A stretch of 19,775 bases of DNA. Origin: Candidatus Methanomethylophilaceae archaeon. Its GTDB lineage: Archaea; Thermoplasmatota; Thermoplasmata; Methanomassiliicoccales; Methanomethylophilaceae. Positions within the stretch are counted from its first letter, which is position 1. Every line of letters begins with the position of its first letter. Position numbers and translations under genes: made by a program. Positions 1-7,237 of this stretch are shown piece after piece. Location of the stretch: positions 1-19,775 of the forward strand of contig JALNYB010000016.1 of the NCBI GenBank assembly GCA_023230065.1. Reading direction: 5' to 3'. The notes beneath the pieces were generated by a model. It was not told where the DNA came from. It worked only from the letters and a program-made list of their open reading frames with translations, and ran no database searches.

Positions 1-1
1 T

Positions 2-1330
2 AACCTTTACTACAAATCTGTTGACGGTCTTCTTATGAGCAAGGATGGTAAGACGGTTATAGCATGTCCGATTGGAAATACAAGCTCGCCGGTAATACCA
101 GATAATGTGATATGTATCGATGATTATGCATTCTTCAATTGTTTAAGATTTACGGGTTCATTGATTATACCAGATAGTGTGGAAACGATCGGTGACTATG
201 CATTTTTTGGTTGTTCAAAATTCACAGAATCACTTATTATAGGCAACAGCGTGAAAACTATTGGCGACTGTGCATTCTGTGGTTGTCGAGGATTTATAGG
301 TTCATTGGTCATACCAGATAGTGTAGAAACTATAGGCGATTATGCATTCTGTAATTGTTCTGGATTTACAGATTCGCTTATTATTGGAGATAGTGTGACG
401 ACGGTTGGTCATGATGCATTCTTTGATTGTTCGGGATTTGAAGGCTCGCTTGTTCTCGGTAACAGTATTATGACAATCGGTGACTATGCATTCTTCGGTT
501 GTTGCGGATTCACAGGCAATGTGATAATACCAGATGATGTAACGATAGGCGATAAGGCATTTTTTTGTTACAGATTAACTTGTCTTGTAATACCATCCAG
601 TGTAAAATTCGAGACATCATCGCCATTTACAGGGATCTTTTATGCTGAAGATGGGACGACAAAACTTGAACAAACCGTCGACAATCTTTGCGGATATACG
701 TTCGCGAATCATCATATCGACCATTATATTGTCAATGATCATGATGCTGAAATGATCAGGCAAGGATCGGTATGCGAATACACGGTAACATATGATGTGA
801 ATGGAGGTTCCGTATCGGGGCCCGTTCAATTCACTGTTGTTGATATGGAATTATTTACTGTTGCGTCATATTCTGGCATTAGATCAGGGTATTTATTTGG
901 TGGATGGAATGATGGAACGAATACCTATGCTGCTGGATCTGTGTATGCAATGGGAACAACTTGTGTGATATTTACAGCCGTCTGGATCGAAGTTACTGCA
1001 ACTACTCATAACGTTACATATAATATAAATGGTGGATCTTTAGTTGCACCAGATCAATCGTTAGTTGTTGAAGGAAGTACCTTTGCAGTCGCATCCTATC
1101 TGGGAATTAGGGTGGGATATTCGTTTGGTGGATGGAACGATGGGACGAATACTTATGCTCCGGGATCGACATATCTTATGGGAACATATGACGTTACATT
1201 TAATGCTGTATGGATAGGGTATCCATCTGCGCATGCCAGCTTCGATGATTATGTTTGGACATATGTTATAATGCTTGTGTTAATCATCATAGTTTTGACG
1301 AGTGTAGCATATTATTGGGTGAGAAGATAA
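2..1330 (+). CDS. BspA-like leucine-rich-repeat surface protein, 5'-truncated by window edge
   Basis: The reading frame is open from base 2, so the first ATG at 35 is internal and the true start lies before the window. The residues just ahead of that ATG (YKSVDGLL) fit the usual lead-in of BspA-type repeats. From about 50 to 640 there are LRR_5-type repeats with core IPDSVETIGDYAFFGC, seven units spaced 72 bp apart except the last (69 bp). Two Listeria/Bacteroides (Flg_new/InlB B-type) repeats follow at 779-988 and 1010-1216, 228 bp apart and sharing FGGWNDGTNTYA. The C-terminus has a hydrophobic segment of about 20 residues ending in WVRR, a membrane anchor, so the repeats should face outside. 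Such proteins are abundant in gut microbes and methanogens and are thought to bind host or microbial partners; the ligand here is unknown. A T-tract hairpin lies 70 bp downstream. Confidence 0.9.
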   Translation, partial: NLYYKSVDGLLMSKDGKTVIACPIGNTSSPVIPDNVICIDDYAFFNCLRFTGSLIIPDSVETIGDYAFFGCSKFTESLIIGNSVKTIGDCAFCGCRGFIGSLVIPDSVETIGDYAFCNCSGFTDSLIIGDSVTTVGHDAFFDCSGFEGSLVLGNSIMTIGDYAFFGCCGFTGNVIIPDDVTIGDKAFFCYRLTCLVIPSSVKFETSSPFTGIFYAEDGTTKLEQTVDNLCGYTFANHHIDHYIVNDHDAEMIRQGSVCEYTVTYDVNGGSVSGPVQFTVVDMELFTVASYSGIRSGYLFGGWNDGTNTYAAGSVYAMGTTCVIFTAVWIEVTATTHNVTYNINGGSLVAPDQSLVVEGSTFAVASYLGIRVGYSFGGWNDGTNTYAPGSTYLMGTYDVTFNAVWIGYPSAHASFDDYVWTYVIMLVLIIIVLTSVAYYWVRR

Positions 1331-1400
1331 AATTAAAACAATCAATATGGAGACGTTTTTTGGTATAATAAAACATGCTATTCATCGTGATAATGAGTTT

Positions 1401-1462
1401 GACCGGCTCTAAATCCAACTAAGATCTGAGTAGGGATGTTGAGTCGGTCTAAATATTTTTTT
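1401..1462 (+). terminator. Hairpin followed by T-tract between convergent genes
   Basis: GACCGGCTC (1401-1409) pairs with GAGTCGGTC (1441-1449) with one G-U pair. The stem extends inward through ATCC (1413-1416) and GGAT (1434-1437) after mismatches. Seven Ts follow at 1456-1462. The element lies after the surface-protein gene and ends 10 bases before the convergent purine gene. Archaeal termination depends mainly on T-rich non-template DNA, so the T-tract may be the working part. A small structured RNA is an alternative. Confidence 0.5.
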
Positions 1463-1472
1463 AAGACAGCTA

Positions 1473-2645
1473 TCAATGATGAAATAGTCTGACGCCTGTA
1501 AAGGCCATTGCTATATTGTATTTGTTGCAGGTCTCTATCACATTATCGTCGCGGATGGACCCACCAGTCTGTGCCACATAATTAACTCCGCTTCTGTGGG
1601 CTCTTTCAATATTGTCTCCGAACGGGAAGAATGCATCGGAACCGACAGATACTCCGTCGAGTGTTTTTATCCATTCTGCTCTTTTCTCTCTTGTTAGAGG
1701 TTCTGGTTTCTTAGTAAATGTATTCTCCCATGCACCGTCTGCCAATATATCTTCATAATTATCTGAAAGATAGACATCTATCGCATTATCGCGATCAGGG
1801 CGGTGTATATCTTTTTTGAATGGGAGTTCCATCACCATTGGGTTTTGACGGAGATACCATTTGTCTGCTTTATCTCCTGCTAGACGTGTACAATGTACCC
1901 TGGATTGCTGTCCGGCACCGATACCTATCGTCTGTCCGTTCTTTACGTAGCATACAGAATTGGATTGAGTATATTTCAGTACGATCAGGGAGATCATGAG
2001 GTCGTTCTTTGCATTATTAGGTATGTTTTTATTGTTAGTGGGAATATTCTCGAAAAGTTTTTCTGATATCTCCACATCATTCCTTGCCTGTTCGAATGTT
2101 ATGCCGTAGACATCTTTTTGTTCTATTGGCGCAGGAACGTAGTCTTCATCCATCTGTATTACTGTGTAGGTACCTTTACGTTTTGATTTCAATATATCTA
2201 ATGCTTCTTTTTCATATCCTGGAGCTATTATACCGTCAGAGACTTCTTTGGATATGAGTTTGGCTGTAGGTACATCACAGATGTCCGATAGTGAAACGAA
2301 GTCTCCGTACGAGGACATTCTGTCGGCACCTCTTGCTTTTGCATAGGCCATTGCGATGGGGGATAGTTCCATATCTTCGACAAAACAGATCTTCTTAAGC
2401 GTGTCGCTCATCGGAGTACCAATGGCGGCACCTGCCGGACTTACATGTTTGAATGATGTGGCGGCTGGATATCCGGTTGCTTTTTTCAGATTTATAACAA
2501 GTTGCCATCCATTCAAAGCATCCAGAAGGTTGATGTAACCAGGCTTGCTGTTTAGGATTTCAATTGGCAATTCTCCATTTTTCATAAATATTCTTGCCGG
2601 TTGCTGATTTGGATTACATCCATATTTCAAACGTATTTCTTTCAT
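1473..2645 (-). CDS. Stand-alone AICAR formyltransferase (PurH C-terminal-type)
   Basis: This 390-residue protein matches the AICAR transformylase half of bifunctional PurH. That activity transfers a formyl group from 10-formyl-tetrahydrofolate (or an archaeal equivalent) to AICAR, giving FAICAR, the penultimate step of IMP synthesis. The catalytic Lys-His pair is visible as K66-H67 in SFKHVSPAG, and SNSVCYVKNGQTIGIGAGQQSR and VSVGSDAFFPFGDNIERA are typical AICARFT segments. The N-terminal MGS-like IMP cyclohydrolase domain is absent, and the length fits the known stand-alone form, so cyclohydrolase must be encoded elsewhere. The ATG at 2645 has an AAGAGGA ribosome-binding site about 8 bases upstream. 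A TATA-like element at 2707-2717 and a dyad at 2681-2703 suggest a single regulated promoter. It ends convergently with the surface-protein gene. Confidence 0.9.
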   Translation of the reverse strand: MKEIRLKYGCNPNQQPARIFMKNGELPIEILNSKPGYINLLDALNGWQLVINLKKATGYPAATSFKHVSPAGAAIGTPMSDTLKKICFVEDMELSPIAMAYAKARGADRMSSYGDFVSLSDICDVPTAKLISKEVSDGIIAPGYEKEALDILKSKRKGTYTVIQMDEDYVPAPIEQKDVYGITFEQARNDVEISEKLFENIPTNNKNIPNNAKNDLMISLIVLKYTQSNSVCYVKNGQTIGIGAGQQSRVHCTRLAGDKADKWYLRQNPMVMELPFKKDIHRPDRDNAIDVYLSDNYEDILADGAWENTFTKKPEPLTREKRAEWIKTLDGVSVGSDAFFPFGDNIERAHRSGVNYVAQTGGSIRDDNVIETCNKYNIAMAFTGVRLFHH

Positions 2646-2680
2646 TTCGAAATCCTCTTTTTATAACATATTGAATCTTT

Positions 2681-2703
2681 TCACAGATTGGATTTTACTG
2701 TGA
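2681..2703. promoter_or_regulatory. TCACAG-N11-CTGTGA dyad at the purine gene promoter
   Basis: Perfect 6-bp arms TCACAG (2681-2686) and CTGTGA (2698-2703) lie between the TATA-like box (2707-2717) and the ATG at 2645. They cover the expected transcription start near 2687. A protein bound here would be expected to block initiation. A related dyad sits at 2813-2831. Operator function is inferred. Confidence 0.35.
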
Positions 2704-2706
2704 TTG

Positions 2707-2717
2707 GTTTTTTATAC
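2707..2717 (-). promoter_or_regulatory. TATA-like box of the AICAR formyltransferase gene
   Basis: On the minus strand this reads AGTATAAAAAA. The centre is about 25 bases from a start near 2687, giving a leader of about 40 bases that contains the AAGAGGA ribosome-binding site. Confidence 0.45.
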
Positions 2718-2762
2718 TGGTTCTTGATTTTATCATGTTAGAACTTATATTAAATTTCACCT

Positions 2763-2831
2763 AAATGCATGTTATGTGCATTTTTAACGTGATCTCTAGG
2801 TGGCTGGACATATTTCACAGTCAATGTGAAA
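2763..2831. repeat. Two perfect 7-bp inverted repeats between genes
   Basis: AAATGCA (2763-2769) pairs with TGCATTT (2777-2783) across a 7-base loop, with extra Ts following on the plus strand. TTTCACA (2813-2819) pairs with TGTGAAA (2825-2831) across a 5-base loop. The second shares its TTTCACA half-site with TTTTCACAG near 2678 in the purine promoter. They lie between the CDGSH gene stop and the purine gene promoter and could be operator sites or hairpins in the CDGSH gene's 3' end. Confidence 0.35.
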
Positions 2832-2856
2832 ATGATTTCAGATGGTATTCAGTGTA

Positions 2857-3540
2857 TCACTTTTTATCTCTATATTGTTCGTCTATATGTGTAGCATCGC
2901 AGAACGGCCTTATAGATGACACTCCGCAACGACATAGTACATATCTGTTGCGTGTTTCATATTCAGTTTTATCATAACTTACCAGTTTGATCCCGCCTTT
3001 GACGTATAATCCACCCGAAACTCCTTTCATAGGGTCTTGTATAACCACGATCTCCGGTTTGAGGTCGTCCTCCATCAGAGATCCGTCCAATCCCATTGCG
3101 GTGAGTCTTCCGGCTGGGCACTCACTCGCAGCCCTTATGGCCTCTTTTCTGTCATGAGGATCATCTGATGTTTCAAGGAGTTCCCAAGCGGTTCCTTTTT
3201 CTCTGTGACAGAAACGCGCGAAGGCGCATCTGTCATCATCTAGCATATTTAGTTCCGGGCCGAGATAGAGTTTTGCTCTGTCTTCATATTCTGATTTTCC
3301 GGATATTTCTGTGCCGTCGAATTCTATCTTTACATGTGCTCCGCTGCAGAACGGTGCGGTCGATGAGTGTCCGCAACGACAGAGGGCGTAGGCCTCGCTC
3401 TGTGGAATTGGGTCCCCCTCAGTCCATATGTAACCTTTGCCGTTGGGAGTTATGACCTTTTCTGATATGGGAATGCTACCAGTTACTATGTACGGTCCGT
3501 TCTCGGTTATGGTTATTTTTTGTTCATTCGAGGGTGTCAT
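2857..3540 (-). CDS. Iron-sulfur protein with two CDGSH domains and a central cysteine-rich domain
   Basis: There are two CDGSH-type zinc-finger-like motifs, each able to hold a [2Fe-2S] cluster with three Cys and one His: C54, C56, C65, H69 and C203, C205, C214, H218 (pattern CRCG-x2-S-x3-PFC-x3-H). Between them, at about residues 100-160, a segment with C105, C111 and C141 (CAFARFC, then ASECPAGRLT) resembles the divergent mono-cluster ferredoxin domain Fer4_19 that is often fused to CDGSH. The protein could therefore carry three Fe-S sites. No signal peptide or membrane segment is visible, so it is probably cytoplasmic, unlike membrane-anchored mitoNEET. CDGSH proteins are linked to redox sensing or Fe-S transfer; the exact role here is unknown. 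The start at 3540 has only a weak AGGT upstream, but the N-terminal segment (NGPYIVTGSIPI) looks native to the family. Confidence 0.87.
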   Translation of the reverse strand: MTPSNEQKITITENGPYIVTGSIPISEKVITPNGKGYIWTEGDPIPQSEAYALCRCGHSSTAPFCSGAHVKIEFDGTEISGKSEYEDRAKLYLGPELNMLDDDRCAFARFCHREKGTAWELLETSDDPHDRKEAIRAASECPAGRLTAMGLDGSLMEDDLKPEIVVIQDPMKGVSGGLYVKGGIKLVSYDKTEYETRNRYVLCRCGVSSIRPFCDATHIDEQYRDKK

Positions 3541-3649
3541 GGATGAATGACCTATCTATTGTCTTAAATTACTTTCCTATTGTATGAGTCAGTTTGATCA
3601 TAATTATTTTTTTATGCACACACTTATCTTGTATGGTTGATATGTAAAC

Positions 3650-3754
3650 ATGGTTTTGGATCACGAAGATTCTGAGAAGATTCATTTTCAGAAGGAGAGG
3701 TCAGAGTTCACAATGCATTCACATCGTTTTTTAGTTAGAATAAATAAAGAGTAA
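3650..3754 (+). CDS. Possible small ORF, 34 residues, unrecognised
   Basis: ATG at 3650 to TAA at 3752-3754, in the gap between the CDGSH gene and the betaine-binding-protein gene. The product is charged and His-rich (begins MVLDHEDSEKIHF) with no membrane segment. A T-tract follows at 3759-3765, and an A/T-rich TATA-like stretch lies near 3607-3616. No ribosome-binding site is evident. The gap is otherwise featureless. This may be chance. Confidence 0.2.
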   Translation: MVLDHEDSEKIHFQKERSEFTMHSHRFLVRINKE

Positions 3755-3786
3755 AAGGTTTTTTTGGATATATTAGACATTATTGT

Positions 3787-4692
3787 TTATGCGTATTTCT
3801 CCATATATTGTGCATGAGTTAATGGAACCCATGCTGTCGTTATAAGATCTATTTCTCCGTTGCTTAATCCTTCATACATAACACCCACGTTGAGTGACAT
3901 GAGAGTGACGTCGTATCCCACATATGTTTCTAGAATATACTTCAAGACATTAGACGAACCCATTGCGCATGCCCAGTCGACAAGCCCTATCTTGATTGTT
4001 CCGCGTCCTTCTTGGTATTCGATGTCACCAATCCATTTGCTCAGAAGGTCAGGATGTGCTTCAACCCATTCTCCTGCAGCGGTCTCTATGTCTTTGTCGC
4101 TGCTCGCTATGTATGATAGGAGGGAGTTGAATTCTGAAAGGCTGTATTCGTAGTTGCTCATGATCTCTTCTAAGACGGAGTCTTCGGCTATGAGTCCCGG
4201 TCTTGCCCAAGATTCTATGGATTCTGCTGTTCCATAAACGTAGTCGGGGTCTTCAAGGTATGTTAAGTCATATTCTCCTCCGATCCAGTGTGGGGTCCAA
4301 AGGGTCACGACTATGACCTCATGGGATTCATATGCACTTATGAGTGCTGCAAGCATGCTCGATTCGGAGCTGGTTTGTAACGTGAATGAATCCAGATTGT
4401 ATTCTTCAATGGCTTTTTCTGTCAGGGACATTATGCCGGCTCCGGCATCAATACCTACAATTGTATTGTTGAATTCATCGGCATATTGTTCCAGGTCCGA
4501 AATACTGGTTATATTTAGTTCGGTTGCTACATATGTTGGTATGACAAGTGCGCTTTTAGCGCCACTGTCCAGTACTGTTCCTGTTTTTTCTATTTTTTTA
4601 TCGTCGGTATTGCCAGCGAAAAGCACGACGCCTGCTGCCACCAATATTATGATGACGGCGACCGCTCCGATTTTTATATATTTGCTGTTCAT
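3787..4692 (-). CDS. Glycine-betaine-type ABC transporter substrate-binding protein, circularly permuted
   Basis: OpuAC/ProX-family protein that should capture glycine betaine or a related quaternary amine outside the cell and deliver it to the adjacent permease. Residues 6-27 are a hydrophobic signal/anchor with no lipobox Cys, so it is probably tethered by an uncleaved N-terminal helix. The three aromatic-cage tryptophans are present: W132 (LWTPHW), W240 (LVDWA) and W288 (AWVPLTH). The order of blocks is unusual. It starts with GAKSALVIPTYV and SISDLEQYADEF, then GIDAGAGIM, and ends with IKIGLVDW and AWVPLTHAQY. Common ProX proteins start with the IKIG...DW block, whereas B. subtilis OpuAC, as I recall it, starts at GIDPGSGIM. 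No homologous sequence follows the TAA. The ATG has AGGTGA 6 bases upstream. It is the last gene of the operon, 30 bases after the permease stop. Confidence 0.9.
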   Translation of the reverse strand: MNSKYIKIGAVAVIIILVAAGVVLFAGNTDDKKIEKTGTVLDSGAKSALVIPTYVATELNITSISDLEQYADEFNNTIVGIDAGAGIMSLTEKAIEEYNLDSFTLQTSSESSMLAALISAYESHEVIVVTLWTPHWIGGEYDLTYLEDPDYVYGTAESIESWARPGLIAEDSVLEEIMSNYEYSLSEFNSLLSYIASSDKDIETAAGEWVEAHPDLLSKWIGDIEYQEGRGTIKIGLVDWACAMGSSNVLKYILETYVGYDVTLMSLNVGVMYEGLSNGEIDLITTAWVPLTHAQYMEKYA

Positions 4693-4722
4693 TTTTTCAC
4701 CTATTTTATTTACAGATAATAA

Positions 4723-5541
4723 TCAGCCCTTGTTCAGGGACTGAGTGAGTCTGTCTAAGGTCATAGCGATCAAGACCACTGCAAGACCAGCCTCGAAGCC
4801 AAGTGCGACATCTACTCTGCTTAGAGCATATACGATATCTTCACCAAGGCCTCCTCCTCCTATCATAGCGGTTATGACAACCATGGAGAGTGATAACATG
4901 ATGCACTGATTCATCCCGGCCATTATAGACGGCATGGCCGTGGGGAGTTGCACCTTTCTGAGTTTTTGCCAATCTGTAGATCCAAATGAATCTGCAACTT
5001 CGTTTAGTTCCGTAGGCACTTGTCTGATACCGAGATTAGTAAGTCTTACCATCGGCGGCATAGCGAATATGACTGTGGCCACCACTCCTGGGACTATTCC
5101 TAGTCCAAAGAATATGACTGCCGGGATCAGATAGACAAATGCAGGCATTGTCTGCATGAAATCCATGAGAGCCTTGATTATCGGATTTGCCTGTTCGCTT
5201 CTTGCAGACCATATGCCTAGAGGTATTGCAATTATAATGGCTATCAAAGCAGCCACAATGACCATGTTCAAAGTGATCATGGCACTGTCCCAATATCCCA
5301 TCCAATCTATTATGTAGAATGCGAATACGATAAGTATCGATATTATCAGACGTTTTGTCATAAGTATCGATACAACGAAGAGTATGGCAAGGAAGACTAT
5401 AGGCTCTATATTGTAAAGTATACTGCCTAGTGCTTCCAATGGCCAGTTGATGACCTCTTTGATTATATCGAGAAGCCATTGGAAGTATGTCCCTATGAAG
5501 TTAACCATATCTTCTGCGAATGTTCCTACCCAAGATGTCAT
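4723..5541 (-). CDS. proW: Glycine betaine/proline ABC transporter permease (ProW/OpuAB-like)
   Basis: This is the integral membrane subunit, with about six or seven hydrophobic helices. The EAA loop that docks on the ATPase is clear at about residues 180-201 (NEVADSFGST, then the IxLP-like VQLPTAMP). Length (272 residues) is normal for the family. I place the start at the ATG ending at 5541 rather than the TTG one codon earlier (5544). The ATG overlaps the stop of the upstream ATPase gene as TGATG, and GGAGG lies 9 bases ahead of it. The pair is therefore translationally coupled. Substrate is assigned from the linked binding protein with its intact tryptophan cage. Confidence 0.92.
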   Translation of the reverse strand: MTSWVGTFAEDMVNFIGTYFQWLLDIIKEVINWPLEALGSILYNIEPIVFLAILFVVSILMTKRLIISILIVFAFYIIDWMGYWDSAMITLNMVIVAALIAIIIAIPLGIWSARSEQANPIIKALMDFMQTMPAFVYLIPAVIFFGLGIVPGVVATVIFAMPPMVRLTNLGIRQVPTELNEVADSFGSTDWQKLRKVQLPTAMPSIMAGMNQCIMLSLSMVVITAMIGGGGLGEDIVYALSRVDVALGFEAGLAVVLIAMTLDRLTQSLNKG

Positions 5542-6935
5542 CAAAGATCGCCTCCGGCATTAAGGGCCTCGGCGGCCACAGAAGGACTCACAACACCCAG
5601 TAAAACATCATTTTCGTTCACTACAGGTATCGAGAAATTGGTTGTTATCATAATCTGTATGACGTCTTTCATAGGTGTTTCTATGCCGACTTTCGGAATG
5701 TCTCTTATTATGGCATCATTGAGGACACCTCCAGATTTAATGACATTGAGGACATCGTCAGATTCTATCATACCGATAAGATGATTACCTTTATCTATGA
5801 CCAATAGGTTGTTACGGTCATATTCTTCCATAATCTTTATGGCTGTTCTGGGTCCTTGTGAGGCTTGTATGACTCCACGAGGTTTTTTCATGAATGTTCC
5901 TGCTGTAAGTATCTTCGTACGGTCCACTTCTTTGATGAAGCGGCATACGTACTCATCGGCAGGGTTCTGAAGGATTTCTTCGGCGGTTCCGATCTGAACG
6001 ATCCTTCCGTCTTTCATAAGGGCAATACGGTCTCCGAGTTTCAGGGCCTCGTCGAGGTCATGTGTAACGAAGACAATGGTCTTGTTCAATTCGGATTGTA
6101 TCCTTTGCAATTCATCCTGCATGTCGGCTCTTATAAGCGGATCCAAAGCACTGAATGCTTCATCCATGAAAAGTATGTCAGGATCCGTGGCCAGTGCTCG
6201 TGCAAGACCCACTCTTTGTTTCATACCGCCGCTCAGATTCTCAGGAAGGCTGTCCTCGTAACCGGAAAGACCGATAAGGTCTATTGCCCGTTTCGTCTTT
6301 TCCATGCGTTCCGTTTCAGGAACACCTTGGATCTCAAGTCCATATGCAACGTTGTTCTTCACATCTCGATGCGGAAGAAGTCCGAAGTTCTGGAATACCA
6401 TGGACATTTTCTTCCTTCTTACGGCACGAAGGTCGTCCTCATCGAGGGATGTTATGTCCAATCCGTTAATGATCACATTTCCGGATGTAGGTTTTATAAT
6501 TCTGTTCATACAACGTTCGAGTGTTGATTTACCGGATCCTGAAAGCCCCATCAATACGAATAATTCTCCTTTCTTCACATCGAAAGAAACATCGTAGAGT
6601 CCCACCGTGTTTGGAGTGGTACTATGTATCTCTTCTTTGTTCATTCCGTTCTTGAGCAACTTCATGGCTGATTCAGGATGTTTTCCGAAGATCTTGGAAA
6701 GATTCTTCACTCGGATCATAATCTCATTGCCTTCCGAGTCCGTAGGGCAATTTATATCTGCGAAGATGTTCTTCGATAGTTGATTTTCATAATGTGATAC
6801 ACGTGCGTTCTCCGATAGACGTTTGATAGGTTTCCTGATCTTAGATTTGAACGAATTCATTTCTGTAGTGATCAGTTCACTGAATTTGTCGTCCATGGCT
6901 TTTATCGGTCTCTTATTATTCATGTTCAAGGCCAT
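5541..6935 (-). CDS. proV: Glycine betaine/proline ABC transporter ATP-binding protein with CBS domains (ProV/OpuAA-like)
   Basis: This is the ATPase subunit of the betaine importer. Residue numbers count from the outer ATG at 6941. Walker A is GLSGSGKST (132-140), the Q-loop is Q184, the signature LSGGMKQR (236-243), Walker B ILFMDEAF (256-263) with E261, and the switch His is H294. Two CBS domains follow at about 350-402 and 408-466; in OpuA such domains sense ionic strength and gate transport, which may apply here. The first 75 residues, before IRVKNLSKIFG, are an unusual polar, basic extension I do not recognise. Two ATGs lie 6 bases apart. The inner one (6935) is preferred because GAAGGT is about 7 bases ahead of it and too close to the outer one. 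A much later start at M75 (6719) would remove the extension but has a poor ribosome-binding site. First gene of the three-gene operon. Confidence 0.92.
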   Translation of the reverse strand: MALNMNNKRPIKAMDDKFSELITTEMNSFKSKIRKPIKRLSENARVSHYENQLSKNIFADINCPTDSEGNEIMIRVKNLSKIFGKHPESAMKLLKNGMNKEEIHSTTPNTVGLYDVSFDVKKGELFVLMGLSGSGKSTLERCMNRIIKPTSGNVIINGLDITSLDEDDLRAVRRKKMSMVFQNFGLLPHRDVKNNVAYGLEIQGVPETERMEKTKRAIDLIGLSGYEDSLPENLSGGMKQRVGLARALATDPDILFMDEAFSALDPLIRADMQDELQRIQSELNKTIVFVTHDLDEALKLGDRIALMKDGRIVQIGTAEEILQNPADEYVCRFIKEVDRTKILTAGTFMKKPRGVIQASQGPRTAIKIMEEYDRNNLLVIDKGNHLIGMIESDDVLNVIKSGGVLNDAIIRDIPKVGIETPMKDVIQIMITTNFSIPVVNENDVLLGVVSPSVAAEALNAGGDL

Positions 6936-7156
6936 TATCATTACCTTCGTCTTTTTGTTCGGAAGGATACATTCACTTTTTTTCGAGAGAGATAGCTACC
7001 GCTAGGAATAGAGGTCCTAAGTGAAGGAGCTCTCAAAATTTACCAAAAACAACAATATATCTGTTGATATCCGGAAAATCCTGGAGTATAGCGTGTGGGG
7101 CTTCTTTCGAAGTAAACATTTCTGAGTAAATTCGCTCGCATTTCAAAGATGAATGT

Positions 7157-7212
7157 GGTCTTACTCCGAACGTCAAATTTAAGGGAATTATTCCGTATTA
7201 AGGAGTAAGTCC
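7157..7212. repeat. Nested inverted repeat upstream of an orphan promoter
   Basis: Outer arms CTTACTCC (7160-7167) and GGAGTAAG (7202-7209) are perfectly complementary and extend through GG/CC after one T-T mismatch. Inside lies a second dyad, GGAAT-T-ATTCC (7184-7194). It sits just upstream of the BRE/TATA at 7222-7237 and may be an operator or fold as RNA in a minus-strand leader. Confidence 0.45.
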
Positions 7213-7221
7213 GATAAATCA

Positions 7222-7237
7222 GGGCGAACTTTATAAA
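7222..7237 (+). promoter_or_regulatory. Archaeal BRE/TATA promoter with no clear gene downstream
   Basis: GCGAACTTTATAAAG is close to the archaeal BRE plus TATA consensus. The TATA part, CTTTATAAAG, is itself palindromic, but the purine-rich BRE on the left points rightward, predicting a start near 7258. Nothing recognisable is encoded between there and 7705. Confidence 0.45.

Noticed and set aside
50..640. Regular 72-bp repeats considered as a CRISPR or satellite array
   Set aside because: Repeats are in frame, encode LRR_5 units and lack unique spacers between identical short repeats.
1401..1449. Possible tRNA because of the CTCTAAATCC string, reminiscent of a CTA anticodon loop
   Set aside because: No T-arm GTTCRA, no D-arm and no acceptor pairing of 7 bp around it. 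The pairing fits one long hairpin instead.
2765..2977. 70-residue plus-strand ORF across the end of the CDGSH gene
   Set aside because: Overlaps a strong gene antisense and has no promoter or ribosome-binding site.
3787..4692. Binding protein considered truncated at its C-terminus
   Set aside because: The seemingly missing segments are present at its N-terminus, so it is rearranged rather than truncated, and no coding remnant follows the stop.
5865..6527. 220-residue ORF on the plus strand
   Set aside because: Lies antisense inside the ATPase gene, whose motifs are unambiguous. It is a frame shadow.
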